Assembly (NCBI GenBank): GCA_020636475.1
Contig: JACJXU010000008.1
Location: 1-64,000, forward strand
Reading direction: 5' to 3'
DNA from: Chitinophagales bacterium
GTDB lineage: Bacteria; Bacteroidota; Bacteroidia; Chitinophagales; UBA2359
Length of the DNA stretch: 64,000 bases
How positions within the stretch are numbered: the stretch's first letter is position 1; each line of letters starts with the position of its first letter. The position numbers and the translations under genes are program-made. Shown here piece after piece: positions 25,625 through 35,875 of this stretch. Below the pieces are notes generated by a model. That model was not told where the DNA came from and made no database searches. It saw only the letters and a program-made list of their open reading frames with translations.

Positions 25625-25640
25625 TGTTCCACGTGGAACA
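25625..25640. promoter_or_regulatory. parS site 1
   Basis: TGTTCCACGTGGAACA, a perfect 16-bp palindrome matching the ParB-binding consensus TGTTnCACGTGnAACA. The symmetry extends outwards to AATTG...CAATT, giving 22 bp in all. First of three sites in 106 bases. Confidence 0.85.
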
Positions 25641-25661
25641 ATTTTTTATTTTCGACAACAA

Positions 25662-25677
25662 TGTTCCACGTGGAACA
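25662..25677. promoter_or_regulatory. parS site 2
   Basis: Identical 16-bp core to site 1, 37 bases on. Symmetry extends three more bases on each side (CAA before, TTG after) to 22 bp. Confidence 0.85.
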
Positions 25678-25714
25678 TTGCATTTTATTTAACATTATTA
25701 CAAAAAAAACGAAA

Positions 25715-25730
25715 TGTTCCACGTGGAACA
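25715..25730. promoter_or_regulatory. parS site 3
   Basis: Identical 16-bp core, 53 bases after site 2 and 14 bases before the mnmG start codon. Symmetry extends two bases on each side. ParB bound here could interfere with mnmG transcription. Confidence 0.85.
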
Positions 25731-25744
25731 TTGTATTTAATCTT

Positions 25745-27607
25745 ATGAATTTGAACTATGATGTTATAGTGGTAGGAGGCGGGCACGCTGGAGCAGAAGC
25801 GGCGGCGGCGGCGGCAAATATGGGTTCAAAAGTGTTATTGGTAACAATGAATATGCAAACCATAGGGCAAATGTCTTGTAATCCTGCTATGGGCGGCATT
25901 GCCAAAGGACAGATTGTGCGTGAAATAGATGCTTTGGGCGGCTATTCGGGAATTGTAAGTGATGTGAGCATGATTCAGTTCCGGATGCTCAATAAGTCTA
26001 AAGGTCCTGCGATGTGGAGCCCGCGTGCGCAAAACGACCGAATGTTGTTTGCGGCAACTTGGCGAAAAATGTTAGAAAATACGCCCAATGTGGACTTTTG
26101 GCAGGATATGGTAAAGGAAATATTGCTTGAAAAGAGTAGGGTTGTAGGTGTTTTAACCAATTTAGGCATAAAAATAGGCGCAAAAGCGGTGATTCTTACG
26201 AATGGTACGTTTTTAAACGGTTTAATTCATATTGGCGAAAAGAATTTTGGCGGTGGACGTATGGGTGAGGCAAAAGCAACCGGAATTACGGAACAGTTAG
26301 TCGCTCTCGGCTTTGAAAGTGGTCGTATGAAAACCGGAACACCTCCAAGAGTAGATGGACGTAGTTTGGACTATACGAAAATGGAAATTCAGGAAGGAGA
26401 TGGCGAAATTGTAGGTTTTTCGTACAAAAACATCCCAAAACCAAGCAAACAACACCCTTGCTACATCACTTACACCAACGAAAACGTACACGAAATGCTA
26501 AAAACAGGCTTTGAGAAATCGCCGATGTTTAGCGGACGTATTCAAGGCTTGGGTCCAAGGTATTGCCCTTCTATAGAAGATAAAATAGAGCGTTTTGCCG
26601 AAAGAGACCGTCACCAGCTATTTGTAGAGCCGGAAGGTTGGGATACAGTAGAAATTTATGTAAACGGTTTTTCGACCTCTCTGCCCGAAGATGTGCAGTT
26701 TAAATCCTTGAGAATGGTTCCCGGATTTGAAAATGTAAAATTTTTTCGCCCCGGCTACGCCATTGAATACGATTTTTTTCAGCCGGAGCAGTTAAAGCAC
26801 AACTTAGAAACCAAATTAATTGAAAATTTGTACTTTGCAGGACAAATAAACGGTACTACGGGCTATGAAGAAGCGGCTTGCCAAGGAATAATGGCGGGAA
26901 TTAATGCGCATTTGAAGCTGCAAGAAAAAGAACCATTCGTTTTAAACCGCTCCGAAGCCTATATTGGGGTTTTGATTGATGATTTAATTAATAAGGGCAC
27001 GAAAGAACCTTATAGAATGTTTACTTCGCGGGCAGAACATCGAATTTTGCTGCGCCAAGACAATGCAGATTTGCGCCTTACCGAAAAAGCCTATAATATA
27101 GGACTTGCTGACGAAGAAAGATGGAGAAAATTGCAACAAAAAATAAAGGAAATAGAGCGTGTCGGCGAAATTATCCAATCTACAAGTATAGCTCCCGAAG
27201 AAGCGAACAAAATATTAGCAGAAAAAGATTCTACCTTGATTTCACAAAAAGTGAAACTACACACCTTACTTACGCGCCCGAATATTGGTATTCAAGATTT
27301 TCAAGAAATTTCTGCCATAGAATATATGTATAAAACGTACTGGAAAGAAAGTGTTGAACAAGCAGAAATTATGTTGAAATATGCAGGCTATATTCAAAAA
27401 GAACAAGAAATGGTTCGTAAAATGGAAGCATTGGAAAATATAAAACTAAACACGAATTTCGACTATAGTAAAATAACGTCTCTTTCGGCAGAAGGCAGAG
27501 AAAAACTCAATAAAATTCAACCCGAAACCATTGGGCAAGCCGGAAGAATAAGTGGCGTTTCGCCCAGCGATATTTCTATACTTTTGGTGTATATGGGTCG
27601 TGTTTAA
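25745..27607 (+). CDS. mnmG: tRNA uridine-5-carboxymethylaminomethyl modification enzyme MnmG (GidA)
   Basis: A 620-residue FAD enzyme that, with MnmE, makes the cmnm5U34 modification on tRNA wobble uridines. The start at 25745 gives MNLNYDVIVVGGGHAGAEAA, the correct GidA N-terminus with the dinucleotide-binding motif; an earlier in-frame ATG at 25661 merely reads through the parS repeats. Other hallmarks are CNPAMGGIAKGQ, MKTGTPPRVDGRS, the GidA signature around TGYEEAACQGIMAG, RAEHRILLRQDNADLRL and the C-terminal GRISGVSPSDISILLVYM. gidA/mnmG genes frequently lie near the chromosome origin, and the adjacent parS sites fit that. Confidence 0.97.
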   Translation: MNLNYDVIVVGGGHAGAEAAAAAANMGSKVLLVTMNMQTIGQMSCNPAMGGIAKGQIVREIDALGGYSGIVSDVSMIQFRMLNKSKGPAMWSPRAQNDRMLFAATWRKMLENTPNVDFWQDMVKEILLEKSRVVGVLTNLGIKIGAKAVILTNGTFLNGLIHIGEKNFGGGRMGEAKATGITEQLVALGFESGRMKTGTPPRVDGRSLDYTKMEIQEGDGEIVGFSYKNIPKPSKQHPCYITYTNENVHEMLKTGFEKSPMFSGRIQGLGPRYCPSIEDKIERFAERDRHQLFVEPEGWDTVEIYVNGFSTSLPEDVQFKSLRMVPGFENVKFFRPGYAIEYDFFQPEQLKHNLETKLIENLYFAGQINGTTGYEEAACQGIMAGINAHLKLQEKEPFVLNRSEAYIGVLIDDLINKGTKEPYRMFTSRAEHRILLRQDNADLRLTEKAYNIGLADEERWRKLQQKIKEIERVGEIIQSTSIAPEEANKILAEKDSTLISQKVKLHTLLTRPNIGIQDFQEISAIEYMYKTYWKESVEQAEIMLKYAGYIQKEQEMVRKMEALENIKLNTNFDYSKITSLSAEGREKLNKIQPETIGQAGRISGVSPSDISILLVYMGRV

Positions 27608-27638
27608 AAAATTATACTTAGCTGATTATTAAATATTT

Positions 27639-29290
27639 ATGCGTTATTTTAGAATTGTTTTTACTCTTTTTGTTTTAATACTTGTCCTTAGCGCATGTGC
27701 TAAAGTTGTAGCTCCTGAAGGTGGCGACCAAGATACAACTCCGCCCAAAATACTGAAGCAAAGTATTGCCAATGGAAGCACTAATATTACACCCAAACGC
27801 ATAGAATTTGAAACGGACGAAAACATACAAATTGGCAATTCGTCCGAAATAATTGTCACGCCACGACCACCCAAACCTGGACATTTACGGCGCGCGGCAA
27901 AAAACTTCAAATAACTCTAAGCGACTCCTTAGTACAAAACACTACCTACAATATTCAGTTTCGTGAAGAGCTGAAAGACTACAACGAAGGAAACCCTTTA
28001 TCCAACTACAATTTCGTATTTTCTACCGGAGATAAAATAGATAGCACTACACTTTCGGGCAAAGTGATATTTGATGAAAACGGAAAGCCGCTCGCCAACG
28101 CGATGGTGGGCTTGTACGCAATAGGAGAAGACAGTCTTTTGCTTCGCTCCGCGCCCGACTATTTCACCAAAAGCGATAAAGAAGGAAATTTCACCCTATC
28201 GTTTATAAAGCCCAACGATTACTACCTGCTCGCTTTTGAAGATAGCGACAACAACCGTGTATTCGACAACGAAAAAGACAATTTGGCGTTTAGTGGTACA
28301 CCCATTAGCATAAGTGCGCAAAAAGATAGCCTTGCTGCAAAACCATTGATTCTTATCGCTTCAAAACACAAAAAACCGGCTTCTTATCTCGGCGACATAC
28401 AAAAACACAATAATTACCAGTGGCAAATTCCGATTGTTAATGCCGAAAATTTTCACAACTTTAGTACCAATAAGCAAAATGACCGCATAAAACTATACTT
28501 AAATGAACAGAAAGACAGTTTGAATATTTGGTTTAAAGATACAATAAATGAAGATTTTAAAATTATACTACAATCTGATAATCAATTATTTGACACCACA
28601 GAAATCGTTTATAAAACCATCAAAAAAGAATTTAACGACAGTCTTTATGTGGTTCATAAAGAAATATCTGAAGGACGAGTGGGCTTTTTGGATTATTTCA
28701 AAAACTTTGTGCTATTTGCCAATCAACCTATCGGTAAAATTAATGGTGAAAAAGTGCTGCTGATGCAAGATAGCATCTTGGCAACGTTCGATAAATTGTA
28801 TATTACAAAAGATAATCCGCAAAAATTGATGCTTGATTATGCTTGGCAAGCCAACAAAACTTACACTTTAATATTGCTCCCTGAAGCACTATACGCTTGG
28901 CGAAATAATACTACTGCCTTAGACTCCCTACAAATTTTCGAGTGGAAAACTTACGCAGAAGAAGAGTACGGTGTTTTGTATATAAATGTAAATAGTAATT
29001 ATGTGAACAATAATTGGCGGTTCATTTTATCGAACAATAGAGCTACGCAAAAAATTGATACGCTCATTACCCAAAGTGAAATGAAAATTAACCGATTAAA
29101 ACCCGGCAAGTACTCACTTTTCTTGTACAACGACCGAAATAACAACCAAAAAAGAGACATAGGCAATTGGTGGGAAAAAAAACCTGCCGAAACACTCTAC
29201 TTCTACGACAAAGAAATCCAAATCCTTGCCAACTGGGAAACAGAAGTCCCAATTCCGTTGTTTACACCTAACGAACCGACAAAAGAATGA
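27639..29290 (+). pseudogene. Big_5 (Ig-like) lipoprotein interrupted by a frameshift
   Basis: The gene begins MRYFRIVFTLFVLILVLSACAK, a lipoprotein signal with lipobox LSAC, then a Big_5-type Ig domain (TPPKILKQSIANGST). The frame ends prematurely at 27914. In another frame the same domain continues with TWTFTARGKKLQITLSD, NPLSNYNFVFSTGD and then a beta-sandwich region LSGKVIFDENGKPLANAMV, running open to 29290. Adding one A in CCCAAACC at 27870-27877 restores an uninterrupted protein of about 550 residues. Both halves therefore belong to one gene of a family common in Bacteroidota (surface lipoprotein of unknown function). Either a true single-base deletion or a sequence error explains it. 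It overlaps the MscS gene by four bases, suggesting an operon. Confidence 0.8.
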
Positions 29291-30144
29291 AACCCTTCAA
29301 CGCATTTAGAGTAATAAAATGGATTGCCTTGCTCGTTATAGGTCTTATTTTGCACAACGAAGACCTATTGTGCCAATACATCAATGACGCGTATATAAAA
29401 TACGTTTTAATATTTGCCGATTTTTTGCTGTATTACGCCAGCTTGCGCATTATCGAGTGGATTTTTGTAACCATATATTTGCGCAGAAAAAAATTAGTCC
29501 GCTACGACAATGTTATAGTAGGTGTGGACAACATTGTGGAAATGTTGATAGGCGTGGGTTTAATCATTTCTTTGCTCCTTATTTGGGGCATAAAAATAAA
29601 AGAACTCTTTACCTCCCTCAGTATCGTAGCGGCAGCCTTAGCAATTATCTTTAAAGAGTATATCTCAAACACTATCAATGGAATAATTATTATATTTTCT
29701 AATAATATTTCTATTGAAGATTCCGTAAAAATAGGCGACCACAGAGGTAAAATAATTGATATGACACTAAGTGGCGTTAGCTTACTAAACGACGACGACG
29801 ACATTATTTATATTCCCAATAATATTGTTTTTAACCAAGAAATTACCAACTATACAAAACGTGAAACCAAAAAAACAAGTATCGAATTTGAATTGGAAAC
29901 ACACACGCTTGGTCCTTTTAAAACTTTAGAAAAACAGCTTATTGATTATATAAAAGACTATCACAAATTTATGGACATGCATAGTGTTCATCTTAAAATT
30001 TTTGAAATAAAAAAAGATAGCATAAAACTAAAGTTTCGTTTTTCACTAAAAGAACCCAGCCGACAAATAGAAAAGGAAATAAGAAAGAAAATTAACGAAA
30101 AAGTAGTCGATTATTTACACGAAAAATATAGTAAGAAACCATAA
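29287..30144 (+). CDS. MscS-family mechanosensitive channel
   Basis: A 285-residue inner-membrane protein. There are hydrophobic segments at about 9-24, 34-60 and 75-97, followed by the pore-lining TM3 region FTSLSIVAAALAIIFKEYIS, which has the small-residue pattern of MscS. A beta domain follows (SIEDSVKIGDHRGKIIDMTLSGVSLLNDDDDIIYIPN, in pieces; the motif F-x-x-E-x-T-N-Y-T is present as FNQEITNYT). MscS channels open under membrane tension and release solutes on osmotic downshock. The ATG overlaps the stop of the preceding lipoprotein gene (ATGA), so the two are probably translationally coupled. Confidence 0.9.
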   Translation: MKPFNAFRVIKWIALLVIGLILHNEDLLCQYINDAYIKYVLIFADFLLYYASLRIIEWIFVTIYLRRKKLVRYDNVIVGVDNIVEMLIGVGLIISLLLIWGIKIKELFTSLSIVAAALAIIFKEYISNTINGIIIIFSNNISIEDSVKIGDHRGKIIDMTLSGVSLLNDDDDIIYIPNNIVFNQEITNYTKRETKKTSIEFELETHTLGPFKTLEKQLIDYIKDYHKFMDMHSVHLKIFEIKKDSIKLKFRFSLKEPSRQIEKEIRKKINEKVVDYLHEKYSKKP

Positions 30145-30178
30145 ACACAAATAGAGAGCAGGCAAACCAAAAAAATCT

Positions 30179-31126
30179 GTGAAAAAAAAATATGTCATTT
30201 TTGTCTTAAAAAGCCTAACGCTCGTTTTGTTGCTGTATGTAATATACACACAACTATTTGTTAATCAATCTATTGCAGAATTAATTGCAGAATTAAAAAT
30301 TACAATTCCCCTTGGACTTTGGCTGCTGTTTATGGGCGTTTTTTCTTTTTTAAATGTGAGTATCGAAGCCTTAAAATGGCAGAAATTGGTAAAGAAAGTA
30401 AGTTGTATATCTTTTGTAAAAAGTCTGAAAGCCATAGTGGCGGGAAATACTTTAGCGATGTTCACACCCAACCGAACAGGCGAATTTGGTGCAAGGGTGC
30501 TTTTCTTGGAAAAAAACCATCGTTGGGAAGGTGTTGCGCTAAGTTTGTTGGGGAGTTTTAGCCAAATACTGGCAACCAGTGTTGTAAGTGGTATTGCGTT
30601 TGTTTTTTTTCTAAAAAATATAGCACACTATCCCACAAAAATTTGGTTGAGCGTTTGGCTCATTGGCAGTATTTTGGCATTGATACTGCTTTGCATTTAT
30701 TACAATATCGGCGCAATAAAACCGTATGTTTATGGCACAAAGTGGCTCAAAAAAATTCGCCCATACATTTTGCCTTTAGAAAAATTTTCGGCAAGAGAAC
30801 TAAGTCAAATACTCGGTTTGTCCTTGTTGCGTTATGGCGTTTTTAGCTTGCAATTTATCCTTTTGTTGTATAGCTTGGGTTATCAAATTCCCTTCGCCAC
30901 GATTTGGAATATGGTGGGGAGCGTGTATTTTATGCAAACCGTTATTCCCAGTATTGGTTTGGTAGAGTTGGGTGTTCGCGGACAAGTAATTATGTTTGTT
31001 TTTGCGCAATATACCCAACAATTAGTTCCGATTTTAGCGGCATCTTTGCTTATGTGGTGTTTCAATCTTATGATTCCCGCCCTTATTGGTTGGCTAATGC
31101 TGTGGCAGAAGGAACAAGAAGAATAG
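30179..31126 (+). CDS. flippase-like / lysylphosphatidylglycerol-synthase TM region protein
   Basis: A 315-residue integral membrane protein with about eight transmembrane helices, starting with GTG at 30179 (MKKKYVIFVLKSLTLVLLL). It has the UPF0104/LPG_synthase_TM pattern: SIEALKWQKLVKK, a conserved loop GNTLAMFTPNRTGEFGARVLFLE and the late SIGLVELGVRGQVIMF. The family includes putative flippases for lipid-linked or polyprenyl-linked substrates; none is specific here. It ends 11 bases from the convergent metH stop codon. Confidence 0.8.
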   Translation: MKKKYVIFVLKSLTLVLLLYVIYTQLFVNQSIAELIAELKITIPLGLWLLFMGVFSFLNVSIEALKWQKLVKKVSCISFVKSLKAIVAGNTLAMFTPNRTGEFGARVLFLEKNHRWEGVALSLLGSFSQILATSVVSGIAFVFFLKNIAHYPTKIWLSVWLIGSILALILLCIYYNIGAIKPYVYGTKWLKKIRPYILPLEKFSARELSQILGLSLLRYGVFSLQFILLLYSLGYQIPFATIWNMVGSVYFMQTVIPSIGLVELGVRGQVIMFVFAQYTQQLVPILAASLLMWCFNLMIPALIGWLMLWQKEQEE

Positions 31127-31137
31127 CTGGTCTTTTT

Positions 31138-34100
31138 TTACAACATATTCGCCTGAAGCCATTTTTTCGCTTCTTCCAAAGAAAAATCTTTTCTGTTGGC
31201 ATAGTCGGCAACTTGTTCTTCCGTTATTTTTCCCAAGCCAAAATACTTCGCTTGCGGATGAGCAAAATAGTAACCACTCACCGAAGCAGCAGGATACATT
31301 GCGCAAGATTCGGTAAGTTTCATGCCTAAGTTTTCGGCATTTAGCAAAGCAAATATCGTACGTTTTTCGGTATGTTCGGGACAAGCCGGATAGCCCGGAG
31401 CCGGACGAATGCCCGCATATTTTTCGGCAATAAGTGCATTGTTGTCCAAGTTTTCATTCGCGGCGTAGCCCCAGTATTCCGTACGAATTGCACGATGCAA
31501 ATATTCCGCCAGTGCTTCCGCCAGTCGGTCAGCTAAAGCTTTGAGTATTATGGCATTATAATCATCGTGTTTCGCTTCAAAAGCCGCAATGTATTTTTCA
31601 ATGCCAATGCCCGCCGTAACAGCAAACAAACCAATGTAGTCTTCTTTTGATTTACTTTCAGGGCAAATAAAATCTGCAAGGCAGAAATTGGGCAATTCCG
31701 CACTTTTTTGGTTCTGCTGACGCAAAAAATGTAATTTTTCCACCTCATTTCCTTGTATATCAAACAAAATAACACTGTCGTTTTCATTGCTATGCGCAGC
31801 AAAAAGGGCAAAAGCAGCCTTGGATGTAAGCCATTTTTCCGAAATAATGCTTTGCAACATTGCTTGGGCATCATCGTAAAGTTTTGTCGCTTCTTTTCCA
31901 ACAATATTATCCGACAATATTTGTGGAAATTTTCCCGCCAACTGCCATGTTTGGAAAAATGGAGTCCAATCTACAAAAGGTACAATATCCTGTAAATCAA
32001 TATTTTCTAATTTTTTTACACCTAAAAAATTAGGCTTTTGGGCTTCAAAATTGTCCCAATCAATCTGTACTTTATTTTGGCGCGCTTCGCTTAAAGAAAG
32101 CAGTTTTTTGCTTGATGCTTTGGCGGCTTCTACTTCACGTAAATGAGCATAATCCGCTTCAATTTGTTGCACAAAGTCTTTTTTTAAATCGGCATTTAAC
32201 AAACTTCCTACTACGGGTACTGAGCGCGAAGCATCTAATACGTGAATTACTGCTTGCGCATATTGTGGCGCAATTTTTACGGCAGTATGCAAGCGACTCG
32301 TTGTAGCACCACCAATCAGCAAAGGAATGTGCATTTTTCGCTGCTCCATTTCTTTTGCCACATCTACCATTTCGTCTAATGAGGGCGTAATCAAACCACT
32401 CAAACCAATTATATCTACTTGGTGTTTTTCGGCTTCGTCCAAAATTTTCTGTGCAGGCACCATTACGCCCAAATCTATTACTTCGTAATTGTTGCAAGCC
32501 AACACTACGCCCACAATATTTTTACCAATGTCGTGTACATCACCTTTTACGGTTGCCAACAAAACTTTTCCCACCGAAATAGTTTGGTCTTGCTTTTCGG
32601 CTTCCAAATAAGGTTGCAAATACGCCACCGACTTTTTCATTACACGTGCACTTTTTACCACTTGCGGCAAAAACATTTTTCCCGAACCAAACAAGTCGCC
32701 AACAATGTTCATACCGTCCATCAGCGGACCTTCAATAACGCCAATGGGTCTTTTCAGCAACTGAAACGCTTCTTCGGTGTCTTCATCAATAAAATCGACA
32801 ATACCGTGAACCAAAGCGTGTTTTAGCCGCTCTTGTACAGAAGCATTGCGCCATTCCAACTGTATTTCCTGCTTTTTCTTTGTTCCTCTGTAATTCTCTG
32901 CCAATTCTACCAAAGTTTCAGTAGCATCAGGCTTCCTATTAAGTATCACATCTTCTATTGCCGTAAGCAAAGTCGGTTCAATGTCATCATATAGCATCAA
33001 CATTCCTGCATTTACAATGCCCATATCCATTCCGGCACGGATAGCATGGTACAAAAATACTGCATGCATAGCCTCGCGAATGTGGTCGTTGCCGCGAAAA
33101 GAAAACGAAACATTACTCACCCCGCCACTTACTTTTACCAAAGGCATTTTTTGTTTGATAATGCGTGTAGCTTCGATAAAGTCCACCGCATAATTATTAT
33201 GTTCTTCAATGCCCGTAGCAATGGCAAAAATGTTGGGGTCGAAAATGATGTCTTGAGGAGGAAAGCCGAGTTTTTCGGTAAGTAATTTGTACGAACGTTC
33301 ACAAATAGCCACTTTTCGTGACAAAGAATCGGCTTGCCCTTGTTCATCGAAAGCCATAACCACTACGGCAGCACCGTATTTTTTTATTTTATCGGCTTGC
33401 GCCAAAAAAATTTCTTCTCCTTCTTTTAGCGAAATAGAATTGACAATGCCTTTACCTTGTAAACACTTCAAACCAGTTTCGATAACCGACCATTTGGAAG
33501 AGTCAATCATAATAGGTAATCTGGCAATGTCTGGTTCAGCCGCCAACAAGTTGAGGAAAGTTTGCATGGCATTTTCCGAGTCCAACATGGCTTCGTCCAT
33601 ATTTACGTCTAAAATCTGTGCGCCACCTTCTACTTGCTGTCGCGCTACGGCTAAGGCTTCTTCGTATTTATTTTCCAAAATAAGCCGCGCAAATTTGCGC
33701 GAGCCTGTAACATTGGTTCGTTCACCTATATTTACAAAATTGCTTTCGGGCGTAATTGTTACTGCTTCCAAACCACTTAAATGAAGTAGCGGCGGCAAGG
33801 AAGGAATTGCGCGCGGCTTTTTGTTTTGCACATGCGCTACCATATGCGCAATATGTTCGGGCGAAGTTCCGCAACAACCGCCAATAATATTTACCCAATT
33901 ATTTGCTACAAATTCATCAATAACGGCACACATTTGGTCAGGTGTTTCGTCGTAACCGCCCAAAGCATTTGGCAAACCCGCATTAGGATAACAGCTAATA
34001 TAACATTCTGCAATTTTGGCAAGTGTTTGCAAATAAGGGCGCATATCTTTTGCACCCAAAGCACAATTAATGCCTACGCTAAACAAATTGGCGTGGGCTA

Positions 34101-34794
34101 TGGAGTAGTAAAATGCCTCAATGGTTTGTCCGCTCAAAGTACGCCCACTGGCATCGGTAATAGTGCCGGAAATGCTAAGGGCAACTTTGTCCGTTTTTTG
34201 CTTATGCGAAAGAGCATCGGTAGCAGCAACCAAAGCAGCTTTGCAATTTAGGGTATCAAAAACGGTTTCTATAAGTAAAATATCTACGCCACCATCTAAA
34301 AGTGCGCAGGCTTGTTGGTAATAAGCATCGTAGAGTTGGTCGAAAGTAATAGCTCTAAAGCCCGGACGATTTACATCCGGCGAAATAGACGCTGTACGAT
34401 TAGTGGGACCCATAGCTCCGGCAACAAAACGCGGTTTTTCGGGCGTTAGTTGGGAATATTTGTCCGCTGCTTTTCGCGCTAATTGTGCTGACTGAAAGTT
34501 GAGGTCGTAAACATATTCTTCTAAGGCGTAATCTGCCATAGCAACCGTAGTTCCACTAAAAGTATTTGTTTCGATAATATCGGCTCCGGCGGCTAAGTAT
34601 TGTTCGTGAATTTCGGTAATAATTTCCAGCTTTGTCAAAGACAAAAGATCATTATTACCTTTTAAATCGCTTGGATGATGCTTGAATTGTTCTCCGCGAT
34701 AATCTGCCTCTGTAAGTTTGTAGCGTTGAATCATGGTACCCATGGCACCATCTAAAACAAGAATACGGTTTTGTGCTAAATGTTTTAATAACAT
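31138..34794 (-). CDS. metH: cobalamin-dependent methionine synthase
   Basis: A 1218-residue enzyme that transfers a methyl group from 5-methyltetrahydrofolate to homocysteine via cobalamin. All four modules are present: the homocysteine/zinc module (1 to about 330; opening [21 protein letters not shown], zinc cysteines in INCALGA and [11 protein letters not shown]), the pterin module (about 340-620; [12 protein letters not shown]), the cobalamin module with its cap (about 640-880; the axial-ligand motif GDVHDIGKN, His754), and the reactivation domain binding S-adenosylmethionine (about 900-1218; [15 protein letters not shown]). Length and order are normal, with no frameshift. It has a foldable leader (34795-34882). 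No folate or B12 genes are close by. Confidence 0.97.
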   Translation of the reverse strand: MLLKHLAQNRILVLDGAMGTMIQRYKLTEADYRGEQFKHHPSDLKGNNDLLSLTKLEIITEIHEQYLAAGADIIETNTFSGTTVAMADYALEEYVYDLNFQSAQLARKAADKYSQLTPEKPRFVAGAMGPTNRTASISPDVNRPGFRAITFDQLYDAYYQQACALLDGGVDILLIETVFDTLNCKAALVAATDALSHKQKTDKVALSISGTITDASGRTLSGQTIEAFYYSIAHANLFSVGINCALGAKDMRPYLQTLAKIAECYISCYPNAGLPNALGGYDETPDQMCAVIDEFVANNWVNIIGGCCGTSPEHIAHMVAHVQNKKPRAIPSLPPLLHLSGLEAVTITPESNFVNIGERTNVTGSRKFARLILENKYEEALAVARQQVEGGAQILDVNMDEAMLDSENAMQTFLNLLAAEPDIARLPIMIDSSKWSVIETGLKCLQGKGIVNSISLKEGEEIFLAQADKIKKYGAAVVVMAFDEQGQADSLSRKVAICERSYKLLTEKLGFPPQDIIFDPNIFAIATGIEEHNNYAVDFIEATRIIKQKMPLVKVSGGVSNVSFSFRGNDHIREAMHAVFLYHAIRAGMDMGIVNAGMLMLYDDIEPTLLTAIEDVILNRKPDATETLVELAENYRGTKKKQEIQLEWRNASVQERLKHALVHGIVDFIDEDTEEAFQLLKRPIGVIEGPLMDGMNIVGDLFGSGKMFLPQVVKSARVMKKSVAYLQPYLEAEKQDQTISVGKVLLATVKGDVHDIGKNIVGVVLACNNYEVIDLGVMVPAQKILDEAEKHQVDIIGLSGLITPSLDEMVDVAKEMEQRKMHIPLLIGGATTSRLHTAVKIAPQYAQAVIHVLDASRSVPVVGSLLNADLKKDFVQQIEADYAHLREVEAAKASSKKLLSLSEARQNKVQIDWDNFEAQKPNFLGVKKLENIDLQDIVPFVDWTPFFQTWQLAGKFPQILSDNIVGKEATKLYDDAQAMLQSIISEKWLTSKAAFALFAAHSNENDSVILFDIQGNEVEKLHFLRQQNQKSAELPNFCLADFICPESKSKEDYIGLFAVTAGIGIEKYIAAFEAKHDDYNAIILKALADRLAEALAEYLHRAIRTEYWGYAANENLDNNALIAEKYAGIRPAPGYPACPEHTEKRTIFALLNAENLGMKLTESCAMYPAASVSGYYFAHPQAKYFGLGKITEEQVADYANRKDFSLEEAKKWLQANML

Positions 34795-34882
34795 AGTTTA
34801 AAGGATGTTTGAATTTGTTAAATGAATAACTTACCCCAACGGGAATAAGTCAGTGACTTATATAACAGACTCATCATCCTTT
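34795..34882 (-). promoter_or_regulatory. structured metH leader, possible cis-regulatory RNA
   Basis: On the metH strand, AAAGGATG (34882-34875) pairs with CATCCTTT (34807-34800), closing a domain of about 83 bases directly before the start codon. Within it, TGTTA (34867-34863) can pair with TAACA (34820-34816). A 7-bp hairpin ATAAGTC/GACTTAT (34861-34845) competes with an alternative hairpin CTTA..CCC/GGG..TAAG (34849-34830). Mutually exclusive helices inside a closed domain suggest a switch. I do not recognise a known cobalamin or SAM riboswitch core here. Structure is seen; function is inferred. Confidence 0.4.
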
Positions 34883-34997
34883 AACGAGAATAAAAGCTAC
34901 CCAAAAGGAATCAAAATCGGTTAATACAGCGCGAAGTTAGGTATTTATTGCTTAAACGAAAAAAATGAAAAACAAATAAGCTAACTAAAAAGGAATA

Positions 34998-35696
34998 CTA
35001 ATCGTTATTCCCTCTAAACAAATAAGAAGCAAAGTACAGCAACTGCGCCAAAGAAGCCAAAGCAGCCACTACGTAAGTCATTGCTGCCCATTTCAGAGCC
35101 GAAAATGCTTTGTCTTGCTCCTGTCCTGTAGTTATTCCGGCACTTTGCATCCATTTCAAGGCACGGTTGCTGGCATCAAACTCTACTGGTAGGGTTACAA
35201 AAGCAAAAAGCGTAGTCATGGCAAAAAGTGCCACGCCAATCATAAGTACCCAAGGAATACCGGAACTTGCGTACAAAATAATACCGCCCATAATCGCATA
35301 TTGTGCCAAATTGGAACTAATACCAACCATTGGTACTAATTTGGAACGCATTTGTAAAAAAGGGTAGGCTTGTGCGTGTTGTACGGCGTGCCCACACTCG
35401 TGCGCAGCCACAGCAGCAGCAGCAACATTTCGTTGGGCATACACGCCTTCGCTAAGGTTTACCGTTTTGTTGGCAGGATTGTAATGGTCGGTTAATTGAC
35501 CCTGTACAGAAATAACCTGCACATCGTCGATACCATTGTCGCGCAACATTTTTTCGGCTACTTCTTTGCCGGACATACCGGAACGCAACGAAATTTGAGA
35601 GTATTCTTTGAATCGCTTTCGCAGCATGCCGCCTACTAAAGCACTTGCGCCCATCGAAACGGCAATAATGATCATATAAATCGGACTGAAAACCAT
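34998..35696 (-). CDS. neutral zinc metallopeptidase, YugP/COG2738 family
   Basis: A 232-residue inner-membrane protein. There is an N-terminal hydrophobic helix (IYMIIIAVSMGASALVGG), the zinc motif HECGHAVQHA (His99, Glu100, His103), and further hydrophobic segments at about 120-140, 142-165 and 205-225. The family-typical segment LSEGVYAQRNVAAAAVAAHECGHA, in pieces, is preserved, as is LPVEFDASNRALKWMQSAG. It is an intact active-site gluzincin-like protease with unknown substrate; members are thought to act in membrane protein quality control (family-level inference). Confidence 0.9.
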   Translation of the reverse strand: MVFSPIYMIIIAVSMGASALVGGMLRKRFKEYSQISLRSGMSGKEVAEKMLRDNGIDDVQVISVQGQLTDHYNPANKTVNLSEGVYAQRNVAAAAVAAHECGHAVQHAQAYPFLQMRSKLVPMVGISSNLAQYAIMGGIILYASSGIPWVLMIGVALFAMTTLFAFVTLPVEFDASNRALKWMQSAGITTGQEQDKAFSALKWAAMTYVVAALASLAQLLYFASYLFRGNND

Positions 35697-35875
35697 ATTA
35701 TTTGTTATAATTTTTTATGCAATAAAACAAAAAATGACACGATAAGTTCCATTTTGAAGGTAAAAATATGAAAAACAAGTTGACGCTCAAATGCTAAATT
35801 TTACTTAAAATTATTCGCAAATCACACAAGGTATAAGTAGTTTTATGAAATTTGGGGCAGTAAAAATGTGATACA

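Noticed and set aside
25661..25744. 28-residue N-terminal extension of MnmG
   Set aside because: The extension is only a translation of the parS repeats; the family start MNLNYDVIVVGGG lies at 25745.
34795..34882. Naming the metH leader a cobalamin or SAM riboswitch
   Set aside because: Size and absence of the conserved core sequences do not allow this; only a structured leader is claimed.
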